22,048 bases of DNA from an uncultured Prevotella sp. (GTDB lineage Bacteria > Bacteroidota > Bacteroidia > Bacteroidales > Bacteroidaceae), in NCBI GenBank assembly GCA_900554695.1, contig USHV01000037.1, positions 1 to 22,048 on the forward strand. Direction: 5' to 3'. This document shows positions 1-7,610 of the stretch, one piece after another; position 1 is the stretch's first letter; each line of letters begins with the position of its first letter. The position numbers and the translations under genes are program-made. The notes beneath the pieces are model-generated. The model saw nothing but the letters and a program-made list of their open reading frames with translations. It searched no databases and was not told where the DNA came from.

Positions 1-95
1 AAGCCTTTTTTATGCAATAAATTCAACCTCAAAGTCTAAATCCGAAACTTGAGTTGTGTTATTGTGGGTTGTGAGATGTTGCTGCTGTGGTCGGT

Positions 96-1418
96 TTATT
101 TCAGCAGCGAGTCGAGTTGGCCCGTGAGTTTCAGCAGCGACAGATTTGTGATGCGGTAGTTGTAGTGGGCTGTCACGTAGTTGTTCTGTGCCTCGCTCAT
201 ACGCATCTCGTCCTGCAACACTTCGGTCATGGAGGCAATGCCTTCGCGGTAGCGGTCGGTTGTAACAGCGTACACATCTTCTGCCAGACGATAGTTGTCA
301 CGCTGTTTGGTGAAGTTGCGGCGGCTGTTCATCAGCTCGTTTGTAGCGTTGAGATACTGTGTGCGTAATGCCTTGAGAGCATCGTTGTAAGCCAGTCTGG
401 CGTTCTCCGTGTCGAGCTTCGCCTTGCGTATCTTCGAGCGTTTCTCCAGTCCGTCGAACACCGGTACACGCAGTGTGATGCCCAGTCCTGACGAGTTGTA
501 CCAGTGGTTTGACGGTCCGGAGTGGAACCAGTTGCTGAATTTGTCGGTATAGGCGGAGTAGGAGAGGTTGCCGGTAAGCATGAGCGAAGGCAGGTAGCCC
601 TGGCGTATCATCTTCTGCTGACGTTCTGCTAGTTCGCTCTGTCCCTGCAACAGACGCAGTTCAGGCAGCGACTCGTTGAGGCCGTTCAGTTCCACCTGTT
701 CGATGGCCTCGGTGTTTACGGCTGTCAGCCGGATGTCGCTGTCGGCCGGATAGTCGATGACATACTTCAGCATGTTGAGCTGTTGGGTGAGCATTGCCTT
801 CGCGTTGTCGTGCTGTACCTGAAGATTCTCGAGGTTTATGTTCACACGCTTCACGTCCACCTCCATCGCCATTCCGTTGTCGAAGAATGCTTCGGTTATG
901 TTTTTCAGCTCTTCCAGACGGGTTATGTTGGCTTTCACGATGTCAATCTGCTCTACAGTGCTCTGTGCGAGATAGTACATACTGCTTATCTGTTCGATGA
1001 GGTCGTTGCGCGCTTTGTCATATGACAGACGGTTGATGCGGTCCATCATCTTTGTTATGTCAAGCGCCGTCAGCAGTGTCTGGTTGTAGAGAGGCATCTG
1101 CAACTGCAGTCCCGCTGAGGCGTTATATTGCAGAGTCTTCGTGACGTTGTACGGATTGCCGTATGCCGAGCCGTCGGTGACAGATACCGGCGGATTGAAA
1201 TTATCGTTCATGGCCACTACAGCGTTGATCTGCGGCAGCAGTTTTGCTCGGTTCTCGCTGATGCTGTGTTCACCTTTTACTATGTCGTTGCGCTTTGTCT
1301 GCAACGACAGATTGTTCTCAATGCCCATTCTGATGCACTGCTCCAGAGTGAGTGTCTCCTGCGCTTTAAGAGGAAAAAGCGAACAGGTAAAGGCAAATGT
1401 GAATAATAGTCTCTTCAT
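96..1418 (-). CDS. TolC-family outer membrane efflux protein
   Basis: This is a 440-residue outer-membrane channel subunit of the TolC/OEP family, which normally partners a periplasmic adaptor and an inner-membrane pump to export small molecules. The protein opens with a signal peptide (MKRLLFTFAF, then a short hydrophobic stretch, predicted cleavage after LKA), followed by the ETLTLEQCIRMGIENN segment typical of OEP N-termini. The rest is long helical, Asn/Gln/Leu-rich repeats, with an amphipathic C-terminal coil ending LTGQLDSLLK. I chose the ATG at 1418. A longer in-frame reading from a TTG at 1445 would run into the -7 promoter box and lacks a signal sequence at its start. No adaptor or RND pump is visible; one could lie beyond the left edge, downstream on the same strand. 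The family call is firm, the substrate unknown. Confidence 0.93.
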   Translation of the reverse strand: MKRLLFTFAFTCSLFPLKAQETLTLEQCIRMGIENNLSLQTKRNDIVKGEHSISENRAKLLPQINAVVAMNDNFNPPVSVTDGSAYGNPYNVTKTLQYNASAGLQLQMPLYNQTLLTALDITKMMDRINRLSYDKARNDLIEQISSMYYLAQSTVEQIDIVKANITRLEELKNITEAFFDNGMAMEVDVKRVNINLENLQVQHDNAKAMLTQQLNMLKYVIDYPADSDIRLTAVNTEAIEQVELNGLNESLPELRLLQGQSELAERQQKMIRQGYLPSLMLTGNLSYSAYTDKFSNWFHSGPSNHWYNSSGLGITLRVPVFDGLEKRSKIRKAKLDTENARLAYNDALKALRTQYLNATNELMNSRRNFTKQRDNYRLAEDVYAVTTDRYREGIASMTEVLQDEMRMSEAQNNYVTAHYNYRITNLSLLKLTGQLDSLLK

Positions 1419-1442
1419 ATCTTTTACTTCATTTATCCGCTG

Positions 1443-1450
1443 CAAAGTTA
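1443..1450 (-). promoter_or_regulatory. -7 promoter box for the TolC-family gene
   Basis: Read on the minus strand the bases are TAACTTTG, a perfect match to the Bacteroidetes TAnnTTTG element. It would start transcription near 1436 and give a leader of about 18 nt before the ATG at 1418. No clear TTTG is present at the -33 position, so the promoter may need an activator. Confidence 0.6.
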
Positions 1451-1477
1451 GGCGTTAGAGACGATATCGCCGTTATG

Positions 1478-1508
1478 ATATTTTCTGACGGTATGTTCAT
1501 ATTTTCTG
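1478..1508. repeat. Tandem direct repeat ATATTTTCTG, 21 bp apart
   Basis: ATATTTTCTG occurs at 1478-1487 and again at 1499-1508, starts exactly 21 bp apart, or two helical turns. The base before each is also close (TGATATTTTCTG and TCATATTTTCTG). The pair sits about 30-60 bp upstream of the -7 box of the TolC-family gene, where an activator would bind. Operator function is inferred. Confidence 0.45.
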
Positions 1509-1749
1509 TTTTTATGAAAAGGATGAATGATATCAGTGTGAGGAGTGTTTAAACCGTATGGACACACATGGCAGGAATGGTATTATATAAATATGTGTAT
1601 GTAAATAGATGTGGATTTATCTCAATAAAAAACTGCGGTTTTAAGTCCGGAGAAGCATTGTTTTCTCCTGCTGAAATGATGACAATACGGACAACTTTCA
1701 GATTGTAAGCAGATTTTGATTATTCCGACTCAGTTTCCGATTCTACCCT

Positions 1750-1801
1750 AAAAAATAAGCGCGTATTTGCGGACCGACTCTTCCTCGGGCGCAAATACGC
1801 G
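1750..1801 (-). terminator. Terminator-like hairpin upstream of the TolC-family gene
   Basis: CGCGTATTTGC at 1760-1770 pairs perfectly with GCAAATACGCG at 1791-1801. The 20-nt loop can form an inner CCGA/TCGG stem. Read leftward, the stem is followed by TTATTTTTT (1758-1750), so it would work as an intrinsic terminator for minus-strand transcription. No gene ends just before it: htpG ends about 700 bp upstream and already has its own hairpins. It may therefore end a non-coding transcript that crosses the array at 1872-2003. Confidence 0.6.
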
Positions 1802-1871
1802 AATTATGAGGGGATAATGTAAAATATTGAATACCAATAATTTATGTATGAACGATATTTCCCCGTATTGC

Positions 1872-2003
1872 GAAAAGCACCGTTTCGGCATGCGAAATGG
1901 CCCATTTCAGGAGCTGAAATGCACCATATCGCACTCTGATATGGGCTTAATCAGACCATGAAATGGGCATTATCAGAAAGCGGAACGAACTTTTCCGGAC
2001 TAT
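1872..2003. repeat. Degenerate tandem array, exact 22-bp period (array 1)
   Basis: Six units start at 1872, 1894, 1916, 1938, 1960 and 1982, each exactly 22 bp after the last. Unit cores are GAAAAGCACCGTTTC, GAAATGGCCCATTTC, GAAATGCACCATATC, GATATGGGCTTAATC, GAAATGGGCATTATC and GGAACGAACTTTTCC. G1, A4, G6, C9 and C15 are present in all six; bases 16-17 are usually RG and the rest of each unit is variable. The core is near-palindromic (GAAATGG/CCATTTC). Two weaker in-phase units (2004, 2026) may extend it to 2047. There are no spacers separate from the repeats, so it is not a CRISPR array. A related array lies at 11776-11929. Function unknown. Confidence 0.75.
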
Positions 2004-2398
2004 GTTATGGGGTACATCATAATACGGTATTGTCCGAAATATCCTTTATTATGTATGATTTAACATTCATTAAAACCTCTTTCCCGATTTTGATTTGTCA
2101 AAATAATGTCAAGAAAATCTGTAAGTTGTGCCCGTGAGTTTTCATTAAAAACATAGGTATCAGATGTGAAGTAAAGTACCTGAAGTATGTGTTTCTCTTG
2201 TTTGTAAGGTTTATCGTTTGCGGCAGCGTGAATTTATCTTCATGTGAACAAATGTCTGTCATGGTTTATATATCTTCGCGTTGTCAAAAGTTTTCTGTCA
2301 TTATGTGGTGCTTAATGAATAAGAAACAGGCCACACAGAATTTCTAATCAGTCCGTTTCACCGTTGCGTCGGCTGACAATGTGTCGCTATATATATGC

Positions 2399-2439
2399 AA
2401 AAGCCCGAACCATCATCTTGCGAAGACGGTCCGGGTTTT
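2399..2439 (-). terminator. Intrinsic terminator downstream of htpG
   Basis: CCCGAACC (2404-2411) pairs with GGTCCGGG (2428-2435) with one mismatch, around a 16-nt loop. The stem is flanked by AAAA on the left and TTTT on the right, so the U-run is present in either direction. It lies about 60 bp past the htpG stop codon on the minus strand. Confidence 0.65.
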
Positions 2440-2449
2440 CGGTTGAATC

Positions 2450-2474
2450 GTGCCTGTGTGTTGAAGGCAGGCAC
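2450..2474 (-). other. Perfect 7-bp hairpin just after htpG
   Basis: GTGCCTG (2450-2456) and CAGGCAC (2468-2474) form a perfect stem with an 11-nt loop. It lies 23 bp beyond the htpG stop codon and ahead of the terminator at 2399-2439. It has no U-run of its own, so it may protect the mRNA 3' end. Confidence 0.45.
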
Positions 2475-2497
2475 TCTATAATATTGCTGTATGAAAA

Positions 2498-4552
2498 TTA
2501 TCCTATCAAATCAACTGAACGTTTCAGGAACGAGTTGAGCGCAGCGCCCTTGAGCATGCCGTTCTGCAGCAGTGCCAGGTCGATGAGCTGATGAACAATC
2601 TTGTTGTCCTTTGCGTAGTCGGCAATGATCTGTTTCTTCTTGTCGCGCTGTTCGTTGACAGACTTCAATGTGTTGCTCATGTCGTCCTTTTCTTCCTGTG
2701 TCACTTCCTCCGGCTTCTTGCTGTTCTGAGTCTGACGCAGTGCTGCGAGACGAGCCTCGAGACCCTTTATCTCACCTTCGATAGGCTTGAGCTGTTCAGC
2801 GCATTTAGCGTTCTCGTCCTCAAGTATGCTCTTGATGAGCTTGTGGTCGCTGTTGAGCACGATGGTGTATGAGTCTGGCATCTGAGCATAGAAGGCCATA
2901 CCGGTCTGATAGTGGCTGATGTCTTTCATACGTCTCATATATTCGCTCTGGGTTATGAGCACAGGCATAGCGTTCTCGCCGAGTGACTGTACCTCAACAT
3001 TGAATTCTGTCTTTTCGATTGTAGGCATCTGTGTGCGGAATACCTGTGACAGATTGTCGCTGCTGGCAGAGTCGAGGGCGTTTTCTTTATTTTCCTCTTT
3101 TATTATCAGACGGTCGATGGTGTCGCTATCTACACGTGTGAAGCGGCTCTTCTCGAATTTCTGTTCCAGCATCGAGATCATCGGAACATCGAGTTGTCCG
3201 TCGAGTAACAATACGCTGTAGCCTTTGGCCTTTGCGGCTTCGATGTAGGTGTACTGGCCTTCCTTATCGTTGGCATACAGATATACCAGCTGTCCGTCCT
3301 TGTCGGTCTGATTGTCCTTGATGAGATTCTTGTATTCATCGAATGTGAAATACTTGCCCTCGGTATCTTTGAACAATGCGAACTCCTTTGCACGGTCGTA
3401 GAAGTCATCCTTAGACAGCATTCCGTAGTTGATGAATATCTTCAGCGAATCCCATTTCTCCTCATATTCCTTACGGTTGTCCTTGAATATGCTGCTCAGA
3501 CGGTCGGCAACTTTCTTGGTGATATATGTAGAGATCTTCTTCACGTTGGCATCGCTCTGCAGGTAAGAACGGCTTACGTTCAGAGGTATGTCAGGTGAGT
3601 CGATAACACCGTGGAGCAGTGTGAGGAACTCAGGTACTATGCCTTCAACCTGGTCGGTGATGAACACCTGGTTGCAGTAGAGCTGTATCTTGTTGCGCTG
3701 CAGCTCGAGGTTGGAGTGTATGCGTGGGAAATAGAGTATTCCGGTGAGGTTGAACGGATAGTCAACATTGAGGTGAATCCAGAACAACGGCTCGTCCTGC
3801 ATAGGATAAAGCGTGCGGTAGAACGACTTGTAGTCCTCGTCCTTCAGCGTGCTCGGTGCTTTGGTCCACAGTGGTTCAACGCTGTTTATGATGTTGTCCT
3901 CATCGGTATCTACCTGTTTTCCGTCCTTCCATTCGGTCTTCTTTCCGAATGCTACCGGTACAGGCATAAACTTACAGTACTTGTTGAGCAGTTCCTGAAT
4001 CTTGTATTTGTCGAGGAATTCCTTGCAGTCGTCGTCTATGTAGAGGATGATATCCGAACCACGAGAGTTTCTTTCGGCATCGGTGATTTCGAACTCAGGA
4101 CTTCCGTCGCAGCTCCATTTCACAGCCTTGGAACCTTCCTTGTAGCTCTTTGTCACGATTTCAACCTTCTTGCTCACCATGAATGACGAGTAGAAGCCAA
4201 GACCGAAGTGGCCTATTATGGCGTTGGCGTTGTCCTTGTATTTGTCAAGGAAGTCGTTGACGCCTGAGAATGCTATCTGATTGATGTATTTGTCTATTTC
4301 TTCTTCGGTCATACCTATGCCTCGGTCGCTGAATGTCAGTGTGCCTTTGTCGGCATCGAGACTGATGCGTACGGTCAAATCTCCCAATTCACCTTTGAAG
4401 TCACCGCGCTCTGCCAGAGTCTTGATTTTCTGGGTAGCATCGACGGCGTTGGACACCATCTCGCGGAGGAATATTTCATGATCGGAATAGAGAAACTTTT
4501 TAATCACGGGGAATATGTTCTCAGTTGTAACCCCGATATTTCCTTTTTGCAT
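2498..4552 (-). CDS. htpG: Molecular chaperone HtpG (bacterial Hsp90)
   Basis: This is a 684-residue cytosolic ATP-dependent chaperone of the Hsp90 family, the usual length for Bacteroidales HtpG. The N-terminal GHKL ATPase motifs are intact: FLREMVSNAVDA (residues 28-39; Glu31, Asn35 and Asp38 bind water, Mg and adenine), DRGIGM (76-81), and the lid motif GHFGLGF (114-120). The middle client-binding domain and the C-terminal dimerisation domain follow, with a charged linker-like stretch (QTQNSKKPEEVTQEEKDD) near the C-terminus. I start at MQKGNIGVTT (4552). The frame stays open upstream to a TTG at 4612, but that extension would overlap the sigma-54-like promoter and does not resemble the family. 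The gene appears monocistronic, with a promoter 44-60 bp upstream of the start and hairpins after the stop. Confidence 0.97.
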   Translation of the reverse strand: MQKGNIGVTTENIFPVIKKFLYSDHEIFLREMVSNAVDATQKIKTLAERGDFKGELGDLTVRISLDADKGTLTFSDRGIGMTEEEIDKYINQIAFSGVNDFLDKYKDNANAIIGHFGLGFYSSFMVSKKVEIVTKSYKEGSKAVKWSCDGSPEFEITDAERNSRGSDIILYIDDDCKEFLDKYKIQELLNKYCKFMPVPVAFGKKTEWKDGKQVDTDEDNIINSVEPLWTKAPSTLKDEDYKSFYRTLYPMQDEPLFWIHLNVDYPFNLTGILYFPRIHSNLELQRNKIQLYCNQVFITDQVEGIVPEFLTLLHGVIDSPDIPLNVSRSYLQSDANVKKISTYITKKVADRLSSIFKDNRKEYEEKWDSLKIFINYGMLSKDDFYDRAKEFALFKDTEGKYFTFDEYKNLIKDNQTDKDGQLVYLYANDKEGQYTYIEAAKAKGYSVLLLDGQLDVPMISMLEQKFEKSRFTRVDSDTIDRLIIKEENKENALDSASSDNLSQVFRTQMPTIEKTEFNVEVQSLGENAMPVLITQSEYMRRMKDISHYQTGMAFYAQMPDSYTIVLNSDHKLIKSILEDENAKCAEQLKPIEGEIKGLEARLAALRQTQNSKKPEEVTQEEKDDMSNTLKSVNEQRDKKKQIIADYAKDNKIVHQLIDLALLQNGMLKGAALNSFLKRSVDLIG

Positions 4553-4595
4553 AATATGAATATGTTTTTTAATTGTTTTCGTATATAGCATGTTA

Positions 4596-4612
4596 TGCAA
4601 ATAGTGTGCCAA
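4596..4612 (-). promoter_or_regulatory. Sigma-54-like -24/-12 promoter upstream of htpG
   Basis: On the minus strand the bases read TTGGCAC, five bases, then TTGCA. The GG and GC doublets are spaced exactly as in the RpoN consensus (TGGCAC-N5-TTGC). The predicted start near 4585 would leave a leader of about 33 nt before the htpG ATG. No good TAnnTTTG box at the right spacing competes with it, although TATTTGC overlaps the -12 part. The match is seen directly; RpoN use is inferred. Confidence 0.5.
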
Positions 4613-4705
4613 ACGGTATCTGGCTGTTTTTCCGGCTTATTGTGAATATGATGACGGCTGACGACGAGAATGTGTGTCCGGTGTCGGTATTATAAATAAT
4701 GTATA

Positions 4706-4775
4706 GAAAAAGAAAGTGTCCGGCGGCAGGCATATCCGTCCGTTTGTGGACGTGATGACTGTTGCCGGACACTTT
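4706..4775 (-). terminator. Strong intrinsic terminator of the glycine-cleavage operon
   Basis: AAAGTGTCCGGC (4713-4724) pairs perfectly with GCCGGACACTTT (4764-4775). Two G-U pairs and three more base pairs extend the stem to 17 bp. The loop holds a second small hairpin, CGTCC/GGACG (4738-4753). Read leftward, the stem is followed by CTTTTTCT. It starts 12 bp past the lpdA stop codon. Confidence 0.85.
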
Positions 4776-4786
4776 GAGTGGTCGGA

Positions 4787-6148
4787 TTAGCCGAGGCACA
4801 TGTCGCAGAGTGTCTCCGAAAGGGTGGGATGGATGTGGATGATGTCGGCAAGCTGACGCGTGGTGGCGCCTGCGTTCATCAGAGCCGCAATCTCCTGCAC
4901 CATATCCGAAGCGTGTGCTCCGAAAATGTGACAGCCTATGATTTTGTCGTCCGAATCGCTGATGAGTTTTACCATTCCGTCGGTCTCGTTCATGGCGAGA
5001 GCCTTGCCGTTGGCACGGAAGAACCCCTTCTTGCATGTGTATTCCAGATCGAGCTCCTTGCAGCGGTCTTCACTCAGACCTACGGATGCTGCTTCCGGAT
5101 TGGTGAATATGGCAGAAGGCATTATGTCGGGACGAATGTTGTCCGTCAGTCCGAGTATGTGGTTCACTACGTGCAGGCCTTGGAATGTGGCGGCATGTGC
5201 AAGCATGCACTTACCGTTCACGTCGCCTATGGCATATATGCCAGGCACGTTGGTGGCGAAGTTGTCGTCGGTAGGTATGCCTTTTCTGTCGAATTCGATG
5301 CCTGCCTCCTCGAGTCCTATGCCTTCGGTATTCGCAGCGCGACCGGTGGCTATGAGTACAGTGTCGGCCTCAACGTTGAGAGGCTTGCCCTTCTTCTCGA
5401 TTATCACGTTGAGTGTGCGCTCTCCGTTTTCACCGGTTTTCTCTTCTATCTCTTTCACGGCAGCCTGCATGTGGAATGTCACTCCGCGCTTGCTGATGGT
5501 CTGGCGCAGGCGCTTTGCAATGTCGCTGTCGAGTGTAGGCAGGGCTTCTTTCATGAATTCAACGACTGTTACCTCACTTCCGAAACTGCTGAATGCCGAA
5601 GCAAACTCCATGCCTATGACTCCTGCACCGACAATGCACAGACGTTTCGGGGCTGTTTTTACCTCTAACATTTCAGTAGAGGTGATTACTCCCGGAAGTT
5701 GTGTGCCGTTGATTGGCGGAATCTTGGCGCGTGAGCCGGTGGCGATGATTATGTTGTCGGCAGCATATTCCTCATCATCCGTTACAACAGTGTGAGCTGC
5801 TGTCAGCGTGGCTTTCTTTTGTACGAATGTTATGCCCGGCGATTTCATGAGTGCTTCCACACCGCCGCGCAGTTGGGCGACGACTGAGTTCTTGCGCTCC
5901 ATTATCTTGTCGAAATTGAGGCTGAAGCTCAGCGAGTCAAGTCCGAAAGTGTCAGCGTCGCGCAGGGTGTCGAGTATCTCAGCGTTGCGACACAGTGATT
6001 TTGTTGGTATGCAGCCACAGTTGAGACACGTTCCACCGGCCTGTGCCGATTCGAATATTGTGACCGTCAGTCCGTGGGCAGCAGCATAGCAGGCCGAACG
6101 ATATCCGCCCGGCCCGCTACCTATGATTATAAGATCGCTTTTAACCAT
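4787..6148 (-). CDS. lpdA: Dihydrolipoyl dehydrogenase (glycine-cleavage L protein)
   Basis: This 453-residue FAD-dependent disulfide oxidoreductase re-oxidises the dihydrolipoyl arm of GcvH with NAD+. It opens with the FAD-binding glycine motif GSGPGG (10-15). The redox-active disulfide motif GGTCLNCGCIPTKSL follows, with Cys41 and Cys46 as the active pair. A second Rossmann motif, GAGVIGMEFASAF, binds NAD. The motif GIYAIGDVNG contacts FAD, and the C-terminal HPTLSE supplies the catalytic His440-Glu445 pair. An extra cysteine (Cys44) sits between the redox cysteines, where many relatives have Val or Arg. Its ATG overlaps the end of gcvPB by 8 bp (6141-6148), and it is the last gene of the operon. 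Its position ties it to glycine cleavage, but it may also serve 2-oxoacid dehydrogenases. Confidence 0.96.
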   Translation of the reverse strand: MVKSDLIIIGSGPGGYRSACYAAAHGLTVTIFESAQAGGTCLNCGCIPTKSLCRNAEILDTLRDADTFGLDSLSFSLNFDKIMERKNSVVAQLRGGVEALMKSPGITFVQKKATLTAAHTVVTDDEEYAADNIIIATGSRAKIPPINGTQLPGVITSTEMLEVKTAPKRLCIVGAGVIGMEFASAFSSFGSEVTVVEFMKEALPTLDSDIAKRLRQTISKRGVTFHMQAAVKEIEEKTGENGERTLNVIIEKKGKPLNVEADTVLIATGRAANTEGIGLEEAGIEFDRKGIPTDDNFATNVPGIYAIGDVNGKCMLAHAATFQGLHVVNHILGLTDNIRPDIMPSAIFTNPEAASVGLSEDRCKELDLEYTCKKGFFRANGKALAMNETDGMVKLISDSDDKIIGCHIFGAHASDMVQEIAALMNAGATTRQLADIIHIHPTLSETLCDMCLG

Positions 6149-7610
6149 TGTTGTGCTCTTCTGATATCATCTGTTTGTATGTCAGAACCGGATGCTTGGC
6201 AGCCAGAACATCATCAACACGACCTATAGGAGTGTCGTGAGGAGCTGTCTTGACAATCTCCGGATTTTCAATGGCTTCCTTTGCTATGCGGTGCATCACG
6301 TCGATAAAGCTGTCGAGAGTCTCGATGCTTTCATTTTCGGTCGGTTCTATCATCATTGCCTCATGGAACAGAAGCGGGAAGTAGATGGTAGGTGCATGGT
6401 AGCCATAGTCGAGCAGACGTTTTGCCACATCCATTGTTGTTACACCGGTGCTCTTGTCTTTGAGACCGTTGAACACGAATTCGTGCTTGCAGAGTCCGGT
6501 GATAGGGAGCTCGTAGGCATCCTTGAGCGACTCCTTGATGTAGTTGGCGTTGAGCGTAGCGAGTGGTCCGACCATCGGCAGGTTTTCCTTTCCAAGTGAC
6601 AGGATGTAGGTGTATGCACGCAGCATTACGGCAAAGTTGCCGAGGAATTCGCCTACGCTTATGCCGTTGAAGTCGGCGTCTATCTTATATTCTGAGCCTT
6701 CTTTCACTACTCTCGGGTGTGGAAGGAATTGTTCGAGACCTTTGCCCACGCCTACAGGACCTGAACCTGGGCCGCCTCCTCCGTGTGGAGTCGAGAATGT
6801 CTTGTGGAGGTTTATGTGCATTACATCGAAGCCCATGTCGCCCGGACGGCACTCGCCGAGCATCGGGTTGAGGTTTGCTCCGTCGTAATACATCAGTGCT
6901 CCGCAGTCGTGTACAAGGCGTGCTATCTCGGGTATGTCGCTTTCGAAGAGTCCGAGAGTATTAGGATTGGTCATCATCATACCTGCGACAGTGTCGTCGA
7001 GGTGTGTTTTCAGATCTTCCACATCCACACGTCCGTTTTCTGTACTCTTTACTTCCACAACCTCAAGACCGCATACTGCTGCTGATGCAGGGTTGGTGCC
7101 GTGAGCTGAGTCGGGCACGATTACTTTTGTGCGTTTGTAGTCTTTGTTGTGCTGATGGTATGCACGGATGATCATAAGACCGGTGAGCTCGCCGTGTGCT
7201 CCGGCAAACGGATTGAGGGTGAACTCGCTCAGACCTGTTATCTCAGCCAGTGCCTGCTGCATGTTGTAGTATGCCTCGAGTGCGCCCTGGCATGTCTCTG
7301 CCGGCTGAAGAGGGTGCAGACCGGCGAATCCCGGCATTGCCGCGATCTCTTCGTTGATTACAGGATTGTATTTCATTGTGCAGCTGCCCAGCGGATAGAA
7401 TCCGTTGTCAACGCCGAAATTGTTTTCACTGTGATTGGTGTAGTGGCGTACTACTGTGAGCTCGTCGCATTCCGGCAGTTCGGCATCGGCCTTTCTGCGT
7501 GCGCATTCCGGCAGTTCGTAATTGCCGAATTTGTTCTGAGGCAGCGAGTAACCCTTGCGTCCTTCGTGTGACAACTCAAAAATCAGGTTTCCGTATAACT
7601 TATTATTCAT
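6141..7610 (-). CDS. gcvPB: Glycine dehydrogenase (decarboxylating) subunit 2
   Basis: This 489-residue protein is the C-terminal half of the two-subunit P protein. With GcvPA it decarboxylates glycine through a PLP Schiff base and passes the aminomethyl group to the lipoyl arm of GcvH. The PLP lysine is Lys270 in HINLHKTFSTPHGGGGPGSG. Other family signatures are NFGVDNGFYPLGSCTMKYNP (64-83), DSAHGTNPASAA (167-178) and MYYDGANLN (240-248). It begins with ATG at 7610 in a 4-bp ATGA overlap with the gcvPA stop, implying translational coupling and matched stoichiometry, and it ends in an 8-bp overlap with lpdA. An unusual detail is a short internal repeat, YELPECARRK and AELPECDELT, near residues 31-52. 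The function call is secure. Confidence 0.97.
   Translation of the reverse strand: MNNKLYGNLIFELSHEGRKGYSLPQNKFGNYELPECARRKADAELPECDELTVVRHYTNHSENNFGVDNGFYPLGSCTMKYNPVINEEIAAMPGFAGLHPLQPAETCQGALEAYYNMQQALAEITGLSEFTLNPFAGAHGELTGLMIIRAYHQHNKDYKRTKVIVPDSAHGTNPASAAVCGLEVVEVKSTENGRVDVEDLKTHLDDTVAGMMMTNPNTLGLFESDIPEIARLVHDCGALMYYDGANLNPMLGECRPGDMGFDVMHINLHKTFSTPHGGGGPGSGPVGVGKGLEQFLPHPRVVKEGSEYKIDADFNGISVGEFLGNFAVMLRAYTYILSLGKENLPMVGPLATLNANYIKESLKDAYELPITGLCKHEFVFNGLKDKSTGVTTMDVAKRLLDYGYHAPTIYFPLLFHEAMMIEPTENESIETLDSFIDVMHRIAKEAIENPEIVKTAPHDTPIGRVDDVLAAKHPVLTYKQMISEEHNNG

Larger units (their letters stand above)
1509..2497. other. Gene-free stretch between the TolC-family gene and htpG
   Basis: I find no credible coding region here; the only open frame (2364-2591, plus) overlaps the htpG 3' end antisense and matches nothing I know. 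From left to right it holds a small hairpin (GGAGAA/TTCTCC, 1649-1668), a terminator-like hairpin (1750-1801), a 22-bp-period degenerate array (1872-2003 and perhaps to 2047), a 7-bp inverted repeat ATTTTGA-tttg-TCAAAAT (2087-2104), about 290 bp in which I see nothing definite, and two hairpins after htpG (2399-2474). No tRNA or CRISPR was recognised. Confidence 0.6.

Noticed and set aside
1872..2003. CRISPR array
   Set aside because: Units follow directly without unique spacers, the repeats are too diverged, and there are no cas genes nearby.
3611..4186. 191-codon plus-strand frame opposite htpG
   Set aside because: Shadow of the HtpG coding sequence; no motif or start signal.
4593..5036. 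147-codon minus-strand frame overlapping the end of lpdA
   Set aside because: It is a second frame of the lpdA region and runs through a strong terminator; no family resemblance.
4778..5795. Two long plus-strand frames (about 285-296 codons) opposite lpdA
   Set aside because: They are antisense to a gene with intact catalytic motifs, overlap one another, and their translations resemble no protein family.
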